Assembly: GCA_938074445.1 (NCBI GenBank) | Contig: CALJEK010000010.1 | Span: 1 to 64,000 of the forward strand | DNA length: 64,000 bases | From: Candidatus Kryptoniota bacterium | GTDB lineage: Bacteria; Bacteroidota; Ignavibacteria; Kryptoniales; Kryptoniaceae | Direction: 5' to 3' | Part shown: one piece after another, positions 42,955 to 53,472 of the stretch | Numbering within the stretch: the first letter of the stretch is position 1 | Layout of the letters: each line of letters opens with the position of its first letter | Translations under genes and position numbers: made by a program | Notes under the pieces: model-generated | What the model saw: the letters and a program-made list of their open reading frames with translations, nothing else | The model's database searches: none | What the model was told of the DNA's origin: nothing

Positions 42955-42991
42955 TGAAAAGTTCTTTGACGAAAATAAATAGAAAAATTTT

Positions 42992-43411
42992 ATGCTAAGT
43001 GAATTTGCGAAGGTTTTGCTATTTTTAATCATTGGAGTTGTTTTTGTTGCTGGAGCTTTAATTGCAAATCGTTTTATTCGCCCTCACAGACCAAACCCCG
43101 AAAAATCGACAATTTACGAATGTGGGGAAGAACCTGTTGGAAATCCATGGGTAAAGTTTAACATTAGATTTTATACGGTTGCTTTGATATTTTTGATTTT
43201 TGAGGTTGAGGTTGTGTTTTTGTTTCCGTGGGCTGTGATTTACAAAGAACTTGGTTTGTTTGCGTTTATCGAAATGGTCGTTTTTCTTCTGATTTTGATA
43301 CTTGGTTATGTTTACGCTTGGGCGAAGGGTGATCTTGAGTGGGATAAACCGAAGCCTAAATATACTAAGTTCGAAATGGGCGAGAAAGAGGTGGAAGAGG
43401 TCAAGGCGTAA
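42992..43411 (+). CDS. nuoA: NADH-quinone oxidoreductase subunit A (operon 2 copy)
   Basis: 139 residues with three membrane helices (about 7-30, 66-84, 92-113). The loop has R-P-H-R-P-N-P-E-K-S-T-I-Y-E-C-G with the conserved Cys that the operon 1 copy lacks. The second helix carries F-E-V-E-V-V-F-L-F-P-W. A charged C-terminal tail of about 20 residues is extra. It opens an 11-gene operon. Confidence 0.95.
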   Translation: MLSEFAKVLLFLIIGVVFVAGALIANRFIRPHRPNPEKSTIYECGEEPVGNPWVKFNIRFYTVALIFLIFEVEVVFLFPWAVIYKELGLFAFIEMVVFLLILILGYVYAWAKGDLEWDKPKPKYTKFEMGEKEVEEVKA

Positions 43412-43446
43412 ACATTTGATAAAAACTAAAATTGGAGAAATTTTAA

Positions 43447-43962
43447 ATGGGTCTTTTAGATAAAAGGTTTGAAAGTGAGAACATAGTTATAACGACTGTT
43501 GAAGATGTTCTCAATTGGGCGAGGTTGTCGTCATTATGGATGATGCAATTTGGGCTTGCATGTTGTGCAATTGAGATGATGGCTGCTTCTGCTTCACATT
43601 TTGACATAATGAGATTCGGTGTAATACCGAGGTCAACCCCGAGGCAGGCGGATTTGATGATAGTTGCGGGGACGGTGACTTTGAAGATGGCTTCTCGTGT
43701 GAAAAGATTATATGAGCAAATGGCGGAGCCAAAGTATGTAATATCTATGGGAAGTTGCGCAAATTGTGGAGGTCCATATTGGGAGCACGGCTATCATGTT
43801 TTGAAGGGGGTTGATAGGGTTATCCCTGTTGATGTATATGTCCCGGGTTGCCCTCCAAGACCTGAGGCATTGCTTGAAGGCATAATAAAACTTCGTGAAA
43901 AGATTCGTCGGGAAAGCTTGGTTAAGAAAAAGCTCCCGCCAGTCTATGTAGAAGAAAAATAA
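43447..43962 (+). CDS. nuoB: NADH-quinone oxidoreductase subunit B (operon 2 copy)
   Basis: 171 residues with cluster N2 ligands C39-C40 (L-A-C-C-A-I-E-M), C104 (G-S-C-A-N-C-G-G) and C135 (P-G-C-P-P-R-P-E). C107 is an additional cysteine close to the cluster. The loop sequence is the commoner bacterial form, in contrast with the operon 1 copy. Confidence 0.96.
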   Translation: MGLLDKRFESENIVITTVEDVLNWARLSSLWMMQFGLACCAIEMMAASASHFDIMRFGVIPRSTPRQADLMIVAGTVTLKMASRVKRLYEQMAEPKYVISMGSCANCGGPYWEHGYHVLKGVDRVIPVDVYVPGCPPRPEALLEGIIKLREKIRRESLVKKKLPPVYVEEK

Positions 43963-43975
43963 AAACGAGGTGAGG

Positions 43976-44461
43976 ATGCAAGCGAGTGAAATTTACGAAA
44001 GGATAAAGTCAAAATTTGAAGATGCAATTGTAGAATTTAAAGCAGATGCAATTGTTGAACCATATCTTGAGGTGAAGCCTGATAAGGTGAAAGATATATG
44101 CGAATTTTTGAGAGATGAGCCCGATCTTGCGTTTGATTATTTGATGTGCTTAAGTGGAGTTGATTATGGGGATGGAACGCTTGGGGTTGTTTATCATATT
44201 TATTCAATGAAGCATGGGCATAGATTTGTTTTAAAGGTTAAAGTTAGTGTTAACGATCCAGTTGTTCAATCTGTTGAATCTGTTTGGAAGAGCGCAGATT
44301 GGCATGAAAGGGAGGCTTATGATATGTTTGGGATTATCTTTGAAGGACATCCTGATTTGAGAAGAATTTTAATGCCATACGATTGGCCAGAGGGAAGTTA
44401 TCCTCTGAGAAAAGACTTTCAAGTTCCCGAATTTTATAATGGGATGAAAGTCCCGTATTAA
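43976..44461 (+). CDS. nuoC: NADH-quinone oxidoreductase subunit C (operon 2 copy)
   Basis: About 161 residues from the ATG at 43976, which follows a GAGGTGAGG ribosome-binding region; the GTG at 43970 lies inside that region. The signature S-A-D-W-H-E-R-E-A-Y-D-M-F-G-I and Y-P-L-R-K-D-F are intact. It is separate from nuoD. Confidence 0.94.
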   Translation: MQASEIYERIKSKFEDAIVEFKADAIVEPYLEVKPDKVKDICEFLRDEPDLAFDYLMCLSGVDYGDGTLGVVYHIYSMKHGHRFVLKVKVSVNDPVVQSVESVWKSADWHEREAYDMFGIIFEGHPDLRRILMPYDWPEGSYPLRKDFQVPEFYNGMKVPY

Positions 44462-44498
44462 AGATAGATTACAAAAATAAACAATAGGTGTTGATTTA

Positions 44499-45656
44499 AT
44501 GGCAACCTTTGAAATAACCACTCGTTCTGTTAGGGGGGATTTGAAGACCGACACAATGATTTTAAATATGGGGCCACAACATCCATCAACCCATGGGGTT
44601 TTAAGACTTGAGCTTGTGGTTGACGGTGAGATAATAGTTGATGTTATTCCGCATATAGGTTATCTTCATCGCTGTTTTGAGAAACACGCTGAACAGATGA
44701 CGAATTACCAACAAGTTATTCCGTATGTTGATAGAATGGATTATGTTGCTGCTATGGGGAATGAACTTGCATATGTTCTTGCGGTTGAGAAATTAATGGG
44801 TCTTGAGGTCCCAGAGAGGGTTCAATATATTCGTGTTATAATGGCTGAGTTGCAGAGGATAGCGAGCCATCTTCTTGCGGTTGGCACTTATGGTCTTGAC
44901 CTTGGGGCATTTACGCCGTTTTTGTGGTGTTTTAGGGAAAGAGAAAAAATACTTGATTTATTTGAGATAACTTGTGGGGCGAGGTTGCTTTACAATTATA
45001 TCTGGGTTGGTGGGCTGTCGCATGATTTGCCGTCTGAATTCGGGAAGAAACTTAAAGATTTTTTGAAAACATTTCCAAAGGCACTGAAAGAGATAAACGA
45101 TCTTTTGACGTTTAATAAAATTTTTATAGATAGGACTGCGAATATTGGTGTTTTACCCCCTGATGTTGCGATAAATTATGGGTGTAGCGGTCCAATGTTA
45201 AGGGGTTCTGGAGTTAAGTTTGATTTGAGGAAGAACGAACCTTACCTTGTTTACGATAGATTTGAGTTTGATGTTCCTGTTGGTGAGGGTAAAATGGGGA
45301 CGGTTGGTGATTGTTGGGATAGGTACTATGTGCGTGTGCGGGAGATGGAAGAGAGTTTGAAGATAATAGAGCAGGCTTGGGAACAACTCCCACCTGGCGA
45401 TGTTCATTCTGCGATACCTAAAAAAGTGCGTCCTCCTCAAGGCGAGGTTTACTTTAGAACTGAAAACCCGCGAGGAGAGATTGGGTTTTACATTATAAGT
45501 GATGGTCATTCAGCGTCTCCATTCAGGGTTAAAGCGAGAGCGCCTAGCTTTGTTAATCTATCCGTATTGCCAGAGATTTCAAGGGGTTATATGATTGCTG
45601 ATCTTGTGGCTATACTTGGGAGCGTTGATATAGTTTTGGGTGAGGTTGACAGGTAA
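44499..45656 (+). CDS. nuoD: NADH-quinone oxidoreductase subunit D (operon 2 copy)
   Basis: 385 residues. Quinone-site residues H28 (G-P-Q-H-P-S-T-H-G) and Y82 (D-R-M-D-Y) are kept, as is the Asp of G-T-Y-G-L-D-L-G-A. It lacks the N-terminal extension of the operon 1 copy. The C-terminus, L-G-E-V-D-R, is the typical end of NuoD. Confidence 0.96.
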   Translation: MATFEITTRSVRGDLKTDTMILNMGPQHPSTHGVLRLELVVDGEIIVDVIPHIGYLHRCFEKHAEQMTNYQQVIPYVDRMDYVAAMGNELAYVLAVEKLMGLEVPERVQYIRVIMAELQRIASHLLAVGTYGLDLGAFTPFLWCFREREKILDLFEITCGARLLYNYIWVGGLSHDLPSEFGKKLKDFLKTFPKALKEINDLLTFNKIFIDRTANIGVLPPDVAINYGCSGPMLRGSGVKFDLRKNEPYLVYDRFEFDVPVGEGKMGTVGDCWDRYYVRVREMEESLKIIEQAWEQLPPGDVHSAIPKKVRPPQGEVYFRTENPRGEIGFYIISDGHSASPFRVKARAPSFVNLSVLPEISRGYMIADLVAILGSVDIVLGEVDR

Positions 45657-45682
45657 AATTCAAAACAAATTCCATTTTTGAA

Positions 45683-46678
45683 ATGCCTGAGATTTTTAAT
45701 ATGTTAATTGCTTCATTTATCCCTTTGCTGTTTATACTTATTTATGCGGTTGTGATTTTATGGGTTGAGATAAAGGTTGCTTCACATGTTCAGGATCGGC
45801 TTGGGTATATGTATACAGGTGGTTTTCATGGAATTGCGCAACCGATAGCTGATCTTTTGAAACTTTTAACAAAAGAACATATAACGCCTGCAAATTCAGA
45901 CAAGATTTTTTTCACATTAGCTCCGGTGCTTGTATTTGCAAGTTCATATGCTGCGTATGCAGCGCTTCCGTTTACATCAACTTTTATCGCAGCAAATTTA
46001 AATGTTGGGATTTTCTACATCATTGCTATAACCTCATTTGTTGTGATAGGGATTTTAATGGCGGGTTGGTCATCAAACAATAAGTATTCACTACTTGGAG
46101 CGATGCGCTCAGTTGCTCAGATTGTAAGCTATGAGATTCCAACTGTTTTGTCGATTTTAACTGTTGTTGTGGCTGTCGGAACATTGAATTTGCAGGAGAT
46201 ATGCGAGATCCAGAAAGGTGGTATATCTAGTTGGAACATTTTTAAATATCCGCCGTTTATGTTGATAACTTTTTTGATTTATTTTACAGCATCACTTGCC
46301 GAGGTTAACAGGACGCCGTTTGACATCCCAGAAGCCGAGTCGGAGCTTGTCGCTGGTTATCACACTGAATATACAGGGATGAAGTTTGCGATGTTTTATC
46401 TTGCTGAGTATGCCAATATGTTTCTTGTATCTGGAATTGCAGCGATCTTGTTTTTTGGCGGGTGGAGCAGTCCATTTGGTAAATTTTTATCAAGCCCAGG
46501 CTGGGGAGTTTTCTGGTTCGTCTCAAAGGGATTATTTTTTGTGTTTTTACAAATAATGTTGAGATGGACATTGCCAAGATTAAGAGTTGATCAGTTAATG
46601 TATGTTTCATGGAAGGTGCTAACCCCGATTTCATTTGTGAACTTAATGATGGTTGGTTTGTGGGCAATTTTAAAATAA
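45683..46678 (+). CDS. nuoH: NADH-quinone oxidoreductase subunit H
   Basis: 331 residues with about eight membrane helices. It links the quinone site to the proton pumps. Conserved cytoplasmic loops are visible: Q-P-I-A-D-L-L-K-L-L-T-K-E, A-E-V-N-R-T-P-F-D-I-P-E-A-E-S-E-L-V-A-G-Y (broken at variable positions) and T-E-Y-T-G-M-K-F. Only copy in the window. Confidence 0.96.
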   Translation: MPEIFNMLIASFIPLLFILIYAVVILWVEIKVASHVQDRLGYMYTGGFHGIAQPIADLLKLLTKEHITPANSDKIFFTLAPVLVFASSYAAYAALPFTSTFIAANLNVGIFYIIAITSFVVIGILMAGWSSNNKYSLLGAMRSVAQIVSYEIPTVLSILTVVVAVGTLNLQEICEIQKGGISSWNIFKYPPFMLITFLIYFTASLAEVNRTPFDIPEAESELVAGYHTEYTGMKFAMFYLAEYANMFLVSGIAAILFFGGWSSPFGKFLSSPGWGVFWFVSKGLFFVFLQIMLRWTLPRLRVDQLMYVSWKVLTPISFVNLMMVGLWAILK

Positions 46679-46691
46679 AACTTGATTTAAG

Positions 46692-47258
46692 ATGAGGCAA
46701 TACTTTAAAAATATATTCATAGCAATTTGGACGATACTTGTTGGTTTAAAACTTACCTTTAAGCATCTTTTCGTAAGGGCTGTGACGATCCAGTATCCCG
46801 ATGTTAAGTTGAAACTTCCAGAAAGAGCGAGAAATCGCCTTTATGTCAATATAGATGATTGTATTGGGTGCAGGCAATGCGAGATGGCATGCCCTGTTGA
46901 TTGTATAACTATTGAGACAGTTAAGGCATTGCCAAACGAGGACCTCGGTGTTACATCCACGGGAAATAAGAAAAGGTTATGGGTTACTAAGTTTGACATT
47001 GATATAAGCAAGTGCTGTTATTGTGGTTTGTGCGTTTATCCTTGCCCGACGGAATGTATCTATATGACGGATGTTTATGAATTTTCGGAATATAAGAGGC
47101 ATAACTTAATTTATCATTTCAGCAACTTTACCCCTGAAGAAGCCGAAATGAAAAAAAGGCAAGTTGAACAGTTTGAACTTGAGCAGAAGATGAAAAAAGC
47201 GAAACCGGCTGAACAAGTTCCGGTTAATAATCCCGAAAGCGGGGAGAAAAAATCTTAA
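46692..47258 (+). CDS. nuoI: NADH-quinone oxidoreductase subunit I (two [4Fe-4S])
   Basis: 188 residues. Two ferredoxin motifs carry clusters N6a and N6b: C57-x2-C60-x2-C63-x3-C67 and C108-x2-C111-x2-C114-x3-C118. The C-terminal 45 residues are a Lys/Glu-rich tail not needed for the fold. Only copy in the window, so it would have to serve any complex built from either set. Confidence 0.95.
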   Translation: MRQYFKNIFIAIWTILVGLKLTFKHLFVRAVTIQYPDVKLKLPERARNRLYVNIDDCIGCRQCEMACPVDCITIETVKALPNEDLGVTSTGNKKRLWVTKFDIDISKCCYCGLCVYPCPTECIYMTDVYEFSEYKRHNLIYHFSNFTPEEAEMKKRQVEQFELEQKMKKAKPAEQVPVNNPESGEKKS

Positions 47259-47279
47259 AAAACAAAGTTAAAGAGAAAA

Positions 47280-47783
47280 ATGAGTTTATTTGATGTTGCG
47301 TTTTATGTTCTCGCGTTTATAACTGTTGGTTCAGCGATAGTTGTTGTAAGTTCAAAAAATATCATCTACTCTGCTTTTGCGCTTCTTTTTACATTTTTTG
47401 GCGTTGCGGGTTTATATGTCTTGCTCAATGCTGATTTTATCGCGGTGACGCAGATTTTAATTTATGTTGGTGGAATCCTTGTTTTGATAATTTTTGGAGT
47501 TATGCTTACGACAAAAGCTTTTGATGTGCCTATAAAAACTGAGACTTTACATGTCGGTCCTGCAATTGTTGTAACGGGTGCAATTATGGGCACACTTTTT
47601 GGCGTAATTTTGAAAACGAGATGGTTTAATGTTCTAAATGTCCAGTGGGATGGCACAACGAAGAAAATAGGTGAGAGATTAATGACGGATTTTCTATTGC
47701 CTTTTGAGGTTGCATCTGTTGTTTTGCTTGTTGCTTTGCTTGGTGCAGTAATAATTGCAAGAAGGGAAAAGGTTAAAAGTTAA
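47280..47783 (+). CDS. nuoJ: NADH-quinone oxidoreductase subunit J
   Basis: 167 residues with five membrane helices. The third helix has the family I-Y-V-G-G-I-L-V-L-I-I-F-G-V-M-L. A small membrane-arm subunit next to NuoK and NuoA. It follows nuoI by 21 bases. Confidence 0.94.
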   Translation: MSLFDVAFYVLAFITVGSAIVVVSSKNIIYSAFALLFTFFGVAGLYVLLNADFIAVTQILIYVGGILVLIIFGVMLTTKAFDVPIKTETLHVGPAIVVTGAIMGTLFGVILKTRWFNVLNVQWDGTTKKIGERLMTDFLLPFEVASVVLLVALLGAVIIARREKVKS

Positions 47784-47803
47784 AAAATAAAATGGAACTA
47801 TAG

Positions 47804-48136
47804 ATGCTGGTAAATTTATCTGGACTTAAGAATGTTGGGCTTGAGCATTTTCTGATCGTCGGGGCGATCCTTTTTTCACTCGGAATTTACGCGGTGGTCA
47901 CGAGAAAAAATGCGATTATGGTTTTGATGGGGATCGAACTTATTTTGAATTCGGCAAATATAAATTTCATAGCCTTTTCAAAATATAGCACTGCAGATTT
48001 AAGTGGTCATCTTGCTGCGATTTTCGTTATAATTCTTGCTGCTGCTGAAGCAGCGATTGCCATTGCGATCGTTTTGAACATTTATAGGAACTTTCTTACT
48101 GTTAACATCGATGAGATTGATAATTTAAAGCGATAA
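47804..48136 (+). CDS. nuoK: NADH-quinone oxidoreductase subunit K
   Basis: 110 residues with three helices. The buried glutamates of the proton path are seen in M-G-I-E-L-I-L-N-S-A-N-I-N and A-A-E-A-A-I-A-I-A-I-V. The start ATG at 47804 follows an A-rich leader with no clear Shine-Dalgarno site. Confidence 0.95.
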   Translation: MLVNLSGLKNVGLEHFLIVGAILFSLGIYAVVTRKNAIMVLMGIELILNSANINFIAFSKYSTADLSGHLAAIFVIILAAAEAAIAIAIVLNIYRNFLTVNIDEIDNLKR

Positions 48137-48159
48137 AAATAAAACAAATTTGAGTTGGC

Positions 48160-50244
48160 ATGAATCAAAATACATTGGTTTTACTTGCGAGCATTTCTTT
48201 GCTTTTGCCGTTTTTGGGATTTGTTCTTTTAATCTTTTTTGGCAAAAAGAGACTTCCGAGGCAAGGTGATATAATTGAAACAGGTTTTGTTCTCGGTTCG
48301 CTCGTCCTTTCGTTTATAGTCTTTTTCAACAAGATACTTTATTTCCCAGAGCCTATTGAGTGGAAGTTTGAGTGGGTAAATTTTGGGTTTGTTGAAAATT
48401 GGGGCGAGATGAAGGTAACTCTTGGGATTTTAATTGATAATCTCTCTGCTACGATGCTTGTTGTTGTTAATGTTATAAGTTCGCTCGTTCATATCTTCTC
48501 AATTGGTTATATGAAGGATGATGTCAGGTATTCAAGATATTTCGCATATCTTGGTTTTTTCACATTTTCAATGCTTGGGATTGTTTTGACAAACAACTTT
48601 TTCACGATGTATGTTTTTTGGGAACTTGTGGGTGTATCATCTTATCTTTTAATTGGTCATTGGTATGAAAAGAAATCGGCTTCAGATGCAGCTAAGAAAG
48701 CCTTCATTGTGAATAGGGTTGGGGATTTTGGTTTCTTTGTTGGAATAATGATAATATGGGCGAGCTTGAAGACATTTAACTTTGGTGAAGTTTTTGCTGG
48801 GATTGAGCAGGGGAAATTATCGGGTGGATTGCTTACAGCAGCTGGGATTTTGGTTTTTTGTGGTGCGATTGGGAAATCGGCTCAATTTCCGCTTCATGTT
48901 TGGTTGCCTGATGCGATGGAGGGTCCAACTCCTGTCAGCGCTTTGATTCACGCAGCAACAATGGTTGCAGCTGGCGTTTATCTTACTGCGAGAACTTACG
49001 CGATGATGAGCGCAGATGCTTTGACATTTATTGCTTACATCGGCGCTGTGACGGCTTTTATAGCTGCGACAATTGCTATAACTCAAACTGATATAAAAAG
49101 GGTTCTTGCTTATTCGACGATTTCACAACTCGGATATATGACGATGTCCCTTGGAAGTGGGGCTTATGTTGCAGGATTTTTTCACCTTGTGACGCATGCT
49201 GCGTTTAAAGCGGGCTTATTCCTTGGTTCTGGCTCGGTTATCCATGCGATGCATCACGCTTTGCACAAAATTCACGACCATCACACAGACCCGCAAGATA
49301 TACGAAATATGGGCGGGTTAAAGAAAAAAATGCCAATAACTTATTACACTTTTTTAATCTATACACTTGCAATATCGGGAATTCCGCTTACATCTGGATT
49401 TTTAAGCAAAGACTCAATTCTCGCTGGTGCTTTCGCATTTGGAAAATTAAGCGGTCATGTGGTAATACCTTTAATTGGATTTTTCGTCGCTGGTTTAACT
49501 GCGTTTTATATGTTTAGACTTTTAATATTGACATTTCATGGTGAGCCCAAGAGAAAAGACATTTTTGAGCATATACATGAGTCACCTAAAGTTATGGTCT
49601 TTCCGCTTGTTATACTTGCCGTTTTATCGCTTTGGTTCATCTTCGGACCGAATCCGTTTGATGCGAGCACAACTTGGGTTGAGAAATATATTCACAAGCC
49701 GAAAAGCGTTGTCCCACACGATCAGCAATTTGAGTTTAACCTGCCCAAGGAGAGCGTCTTGGTCACGGAATATGAGCATGCGCTTCATGAGGCGCATATA
49801 CCTGCGATGTTGCTATCACTTGGGATGGCAGGTCTTGGCATTTTGTTTGCGTTTTTAACTTATCAATGGGGTAAAATAAGCGCTGAAAAAGTTGCAAACG
49901 CTTTAAAGCCGGTCTATACATTCTTGAAGAATAAATGGTATTTCGATGAACTCTATCAAAATACATTTGTTCTTGCGACGCTTGGGATTTCCAGATTTGC
50001 TCGATGGTTCGATCTTAAAGTTATCGATGGCATCGTTGATGGTTCAGCCCACTTGACAAAATTATGGTCTTTCTCAGTTGGCAAATTTGATTGGAATATA
50101 ATTGATGGTCTTGTGAATTTGCTCGCTTATATAACTGGTTTCTTTGGCTATATCACGAGGCTATTGCAAAATGGAAAGGTTCAAACATACATCATCTATG
50201 TCGTTTTTGCCGTAATAGTCCTGTTCTACATTTTCCTCGGATGA
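48160..50244 (+). CDS. nuoL: NADH-quinone oxidoreductase subunit L
   Basis: 694 residues, full length, with the antiporter-like core and a long C-terminal part that forms the lateral helix and its anchor. Key charged segments are F-W-E-L-V-G-V-S-S-Y-L-L-I-G and H-V-W-L-P-D-A-M-E-G-P-T-P-V-S-A-L-I-H-A. A His-rich loop (H-A-M-H-H-A-L-H-K-I-H-D-H-H) near residues 364-377 is notable. Distal proton pump. Confidence 0.96.
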   Translation: MNQNTLVLLASISLLLPFLGFVLLIFFGKKRLPRQGDIIETGFVLGSLVLSFIVFFNKILYFPEPIEWKFEWVNFGFVENWGEMKVTLGILIDNLSATMLVVVNVISSLVHIFSIGYMKDDVRYSRYFAYLGFFTFSMLGIVLTNNFFTMYVFWELVGVSSYLLIGHWYEKKSASDAAKKAFIVNRVGDFGFFVGIMIIWASLKTFNFGEVFAGIEQGKLSGGLLTAAGILVFCGAIGKSAQFPLHVWLPDAMEGPTPVSALIHAATMVAAGVYLTARTYAMMSADALTFIAYIGAVTAFIAATIAITQTDIKRVLAYSTISQLGYMTMSLGSGAYVAGFFHLVTHAAFKAGLFLGSGSVIHAMHHALHKIHDHHTDPQDIRNMGGLKKKMPITYYTFLIYTLAISGIPLTSGFLSKDSILAGAFAFGKLSGHVVIPLIGFFVAGLTAFYMFRLLILTFHGEPKRKDIFEHIHESPKVMVFPLVILAVLSLWFIFGPNPFDASTTWVEKYIHKPKSVVPHDQQFEFNLPKESVLVTEYEHALHEAHIPAMLLSLGMAGLGILFAFLTYQWGKISAEKVANALKPVYTFLKNKWYFDELYQNTFVLATLGISRFARWFDLKVIDGIVDGSAHLTKLWSFSVGKFDWNIIDGLVNLLAYITGFFGYITRLLQNGKVQTYIIYVVFAVIVLFYIFLG

Positions 50245-50290
50245 GAAATTAACAAGTTTAAAAACAAAAAAATAAAGTAAGGAAGCATAA

Positions 50291-51895
50291 ATGCAAATAC
50301 TTGGCATTGGAATTTTGACTTGGATTGTTTTTCTGCCGATTGTAGCTATGGTATTTGTTTTGTTTGTCCCAAAGGGTAGGGAAATTTGGATAAAGTGGAT
50401 TTCGGTTGTAGCAACTGGGATTCAGGTTATACTTGCTGTGGTTTTACTTTTAAATTATAGGTATGATCTTGCTGGGGTAAACACGCTCGAGGGATTTCAA
50501 TTCGTTGAGAAATACCGCTGGATTGATGTCTCGGGCGTTGCTTGGTTTGGTAGGATTGTGATTGAATATTTTCTCGGCGTTGATGGTTTGAGCATGCCAA
50601 TGGTAGTTTTGACCGCTTTGATTTCATTCATTGGTGCTATAGCATCTTGGGAGTTGCCAAAGACAAAAGGATATTATGCACTTTATCTTTTGCTTGACAC
50701 GGGGATGATGGGTGTATTTGTTGCGCTTGATTTCTTCTTATTTTACATCTTTTGGGAAGTTATGCTACTGCCGATGTATTTTTTGATCGGAATTTGGGGA
50801 GGTCCAAGAAGGGAATACGCAGCGATAAAGTTTTTTATTTACACTTTACTTGGTAGTGTTTTGATGCTTCTTGTCATGATTGGATTATATTTCAGCACGA
50901 GTATAATTGACCCTGTGACAGGGGAAAAAGTTCATACATTTAACATGCTTGCGATGATGGATCCAAAGAATTATGAGCCGGGTTCAATCTTTTCAGGGTT
51001 GCATACAACTTGGAGATATATTGCTTACATTGCTTTGTTCATTGGGTTTGCGATAAAAGTTCCGATTGTTCCATTTCATACATGGCTTCCTGACGCGCAC
51101 GTAGAAGCACCAACCCCAATAAGTGTCATACTTGCCGGTGTTCTGTTAAAGATGGGGACTTATGGAATGCTTAGGATAAGCTTTCCAATTTTTCCTGATG
51201 GGATGATAAAATATGCCCTTCCAATGGCTATTCTCGGGTTTATCAATATAGTTTACGGTGCGCTTGCAGCGATGGCACAGGAGGATTTCAAAAAGCTCAT
51301 TGCGTATTCAAGTATAAGCCATATGGGTTATGTTGTTCTTGGGATGGCAGCTTTAAACACGCAAGGTGTTACAGGCGCAATTATGCAGATGTTTAACCAT
51401 GGGACGATAACAGCGATGTTGTTCCTTATAGTGGGCGTTCTTTATGATAGAGCACACACGCGTGGGTTATACGAATTTGGTGGGCTTGCGAATCAAATGC
51501 CGAAATATTTCGGAATTGTTATAATTGCTTTCTTTGCTGCTCTCGGACTTCCTGGGTTAAGTGGATTTATAAGTGAAGCGTTTGTTTTTCTTGGAGCTTT
51601 TCAAACTTATAAATGGATTGCAATCTTTTCCGCAACCGGCGTGATAATAACTGCGGGATATATTCTTTGGACGACTCAACGCCTTTTCTTCGGGCAATTA
51701 CCTGAAAAATGGAAAAACCTACCCGATATTAACGCTCGTGAACTTGTAACGCTCGTTCCACTTGCAATTATAGTTATCTTTCTTGGTGTATATCCGAGTC
51801 CTTTGATCAACTTGATGAATACATCGGTTAACCATCTGGTCAGATTTGTTTCAGAGATGGGTCAAGCGGGAATGCAATTGGGAATTTTACCTTGA
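50291..51895 (+). CDS. nuoM: NADH-quinone oxidoreductase subunit M
   Basis: 534 residues, about 14 helices. Key segments: F-W-E-V-M-L-L-P-M-Y-F-L-I-G, P-F-H-T-W-L-P-D-A-H-V-E-A-P-T and A-Y-S-S-I-S-H-M-G-Y. The middle proton pump of the membrane arm. It follows nuoL by 46 bases. Confidence 0.96.
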   Translation: MQILGIGILTWIVFLPIVAMVFVLFVPKGREIWIKWISVVATGIQVILAVVLLLNYRYDLAGVNTLEGFQFVEKYRWIDVSGVAWFGRIVIEYFLGVDGLSMPMVVLTALISFIGAIASWELPKTKGYYALYLLLDTGMMGVFVALDFFLFYIFWEVMLLPMYFLIGIWGGPRREYAAIKFFIYTLLGSVLMLLVMIGLYFSTSIIDPVTGEKVHTFNMLAMMDPKNYEPGSIFSGLHTTWRYIAYIALFIGFAIKVPIVPFHTWLPDAHVEAPTPISVILAGVLLKMGTYGMLRISFPIFPDGMIKYALPMAILGFINIVYGALAAMAQEDFKKLIAYSSISHMGYVVLGMAALNTQGVTGAIMQMFNHGTITAMLFLIVGVLYDRAHTRGLYEFGGLANQMPKYFGIVIIAFFAALGLPGLSGFISEAFVFLGAFQTYKWIAIFSATGVIITAGYILWTTQRLFFGQLPEKWKNLPDINARELVTLVPLAIIVIFLGVYPSPLINLMNTSVNHLVRFVSEMGQAGMQLGILP

Positions 51896-51917
51896 AAAAT
51901 AAACCTGGTGAAATGAA

Positions 51918-53435
51918 ATGACGGAGCGATTTTTGATAGAATTAACGCAATCACTGAAAAATTTTCTACCTGAGATTACGCTTACTATAACATTGTCGGT
52001 TGTTATTTTGCTTGATTTGATATTTGGGAGAAAGTTTAAAAACATCGGTGCTCTTGTCTCGCTCGTTGGATTAGTTGTAACTTCATTTTTCACAATTAAG
52101 CAATATGGTGGGAGTTATCAAATCTTTAGAGGGATGTTCGTTGTCGACCCTTATTCAACGTTTTTCAAATTTGTGTTTTTAATCTCTGCTTTTGTTATCG
52201 TCATATTCTCTTTGCAATCATATGAACTTAGGGAAACATCCGCGAGGAGGAGAAGCGGAGAGTATTATTTTTTAATTTTGAGTTTAACGCTGGGTGCGTT
52301 TTTGATGGCGGGCTCTGTTAATTTGATAATGATGTATCTTTCACTCGAGTTGGTCAGTATAAGTTCTTATATACTTGCAGGTTATATTAAAGAGTCTGAG
52401 CGTTCAAGTGAAGCCTCAATGAAATATGTGATTTATGGTGCTTTGTCATCTGGTTTGATGATTTACGGAATTTCGCTCATTTACGGGTTAACAGGAGAGT
52501 TAAATATATATGCGATAAATGCTTCGTTTTTATCAAGTGGCTATAGCCCAATTGTTTTGATGATTTCGTTGCTGTTAATGCTTGCTGGTTTTGGATATAA
52601 AATTTCAGCTGTTCCGTTCCACTATTGGACACCCGATGTATATGAGGGGGCACCTATAACTGTGACAGCTTTTCTGTCGGTTAGCTCTAAAGCAGCTGGA
52701 TTTGCGATGTTAGTCAGGTTTTTAAAAGCGAGCTTCATTGATAGAACAATCATGCAAGGGATGGAAGGCATGTGGGCGATAATTCAAGGACTACCGTTAA
52801 CTGAGATAGTTGCTGTTTTATCTGCTTTAACTATGACGGTTGGAAATATAATTGCAATATGGCAAAATAATTTGAAGAGAATGCTCGCATATTCAAGCAT
52901 TGCACACGCCGGATACATATTGATGGGTGTTGTTGTGATGCAAAATCTTGGCATTTCTGCAATGTTAATTTATTTCTTGGCTTATCTTTTTATGAATTTA
53001 GGAGCTTTTTACTGCGTTATGCTTGTTGCTGAAAAAACTGGAAGTGAAGATATAGAAGCTTACAAAGGGCTTGGATATCGAGCGCCATTCCTTGGAGTTG
53101 TGTTCACGATTTTTCTTGTTTCTTTGACAGGGCTACCCCCAACCTTTGGGTTTATCGGGAAGCTTTATCTTTTCTCAGCGTTGATAAATGCAAAAATCAT
53201 CTGGCTTGCTGTAGTTGGGATTTTGAATAGCGTTGTTTCGCTTTATTACTATATTCGGGTTGTAAGAAATATGTTTTTGAGAGATCCAGAGGTGGAGAAA
53301 GAGCCGATTAATTTTTCGCCAGCTCATATTGTCGTTATGTTAATCCTTGTGATACCAACTCTGCTATTCGGTGTTTACTTCAGCCCGATTGTTAATCTCG
53401 CTCAAATGTCAGTCGCAATGTTTGGCTTGAGGTGA
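51918..53435 (+). CDS. nuoN: NADH-quinone oxidoreductase subunit N
   Basis: 505 residues, about 14 helices. Key segments: S-L-E-L-V-S-I-S-S-Y-I-L-A-G-Y, V-P-F-H-Y-W-T-P-D-V-Y-E-G-A-P and A-Y-S-S-I-A-H-A-G-Y. Proximal antiporter-like pump and last gene of the operon. No clear hairpin terminator was seen after it. Confidence 0.96.
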   Translation: MTERFLIELTQSLKNFLPEITLTITLSVVILLDLIFGRKFKNIGALVSLVGLVVTSFFTIKQYGGSYQIFRGMFVVDPYSTFFKFVFLISAFVIVIFSLQSYELRETSARRRSGEYYFLILSLTLGAFLMAGSVNLIMMYLSLELVSISSYILAGYIKESERSSEASMKYVIYGALSSGLMIYGISLIYGLTGELNIYAINASFLSSGYSPIVLMISLLLMLAGFGYKISAVPFHYWTPDVYEGAPITVTAFLSVSSKAAGFAMLVRFLKASFIDRTIMQGMEGMWAIIQGLPLTEIVAVLSALTMTVGNIIAIWQNNLKRMLAYSSIAHAGYILMGVVVMQNLGISAMLIYFLAYLFMNLGAFYCVMLVAEKTGSEDIEAYKGLGYRAPFLGVVFTIFLVSLTGLPPTFGFIGKLYLFSALINAKIIWLAVVGILNSVVSLYYYIRVVRNMFLRDPEVEKEPINFSPAHIVVMLILVIPTLLFGVYFSPIVNLAQMSVAMFGLR

Positions 53436-53472
53436 GAAGTTTGAGTTTAACGGAATTTTAACATTTTCTTAA

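Noticed and set aside
2800-53435. Operon 1 nuoABCD as decaying duplicates
   Set aside because: All four frames are intact and the catalytic residues of NuoB and NuoD are present; they look functional.
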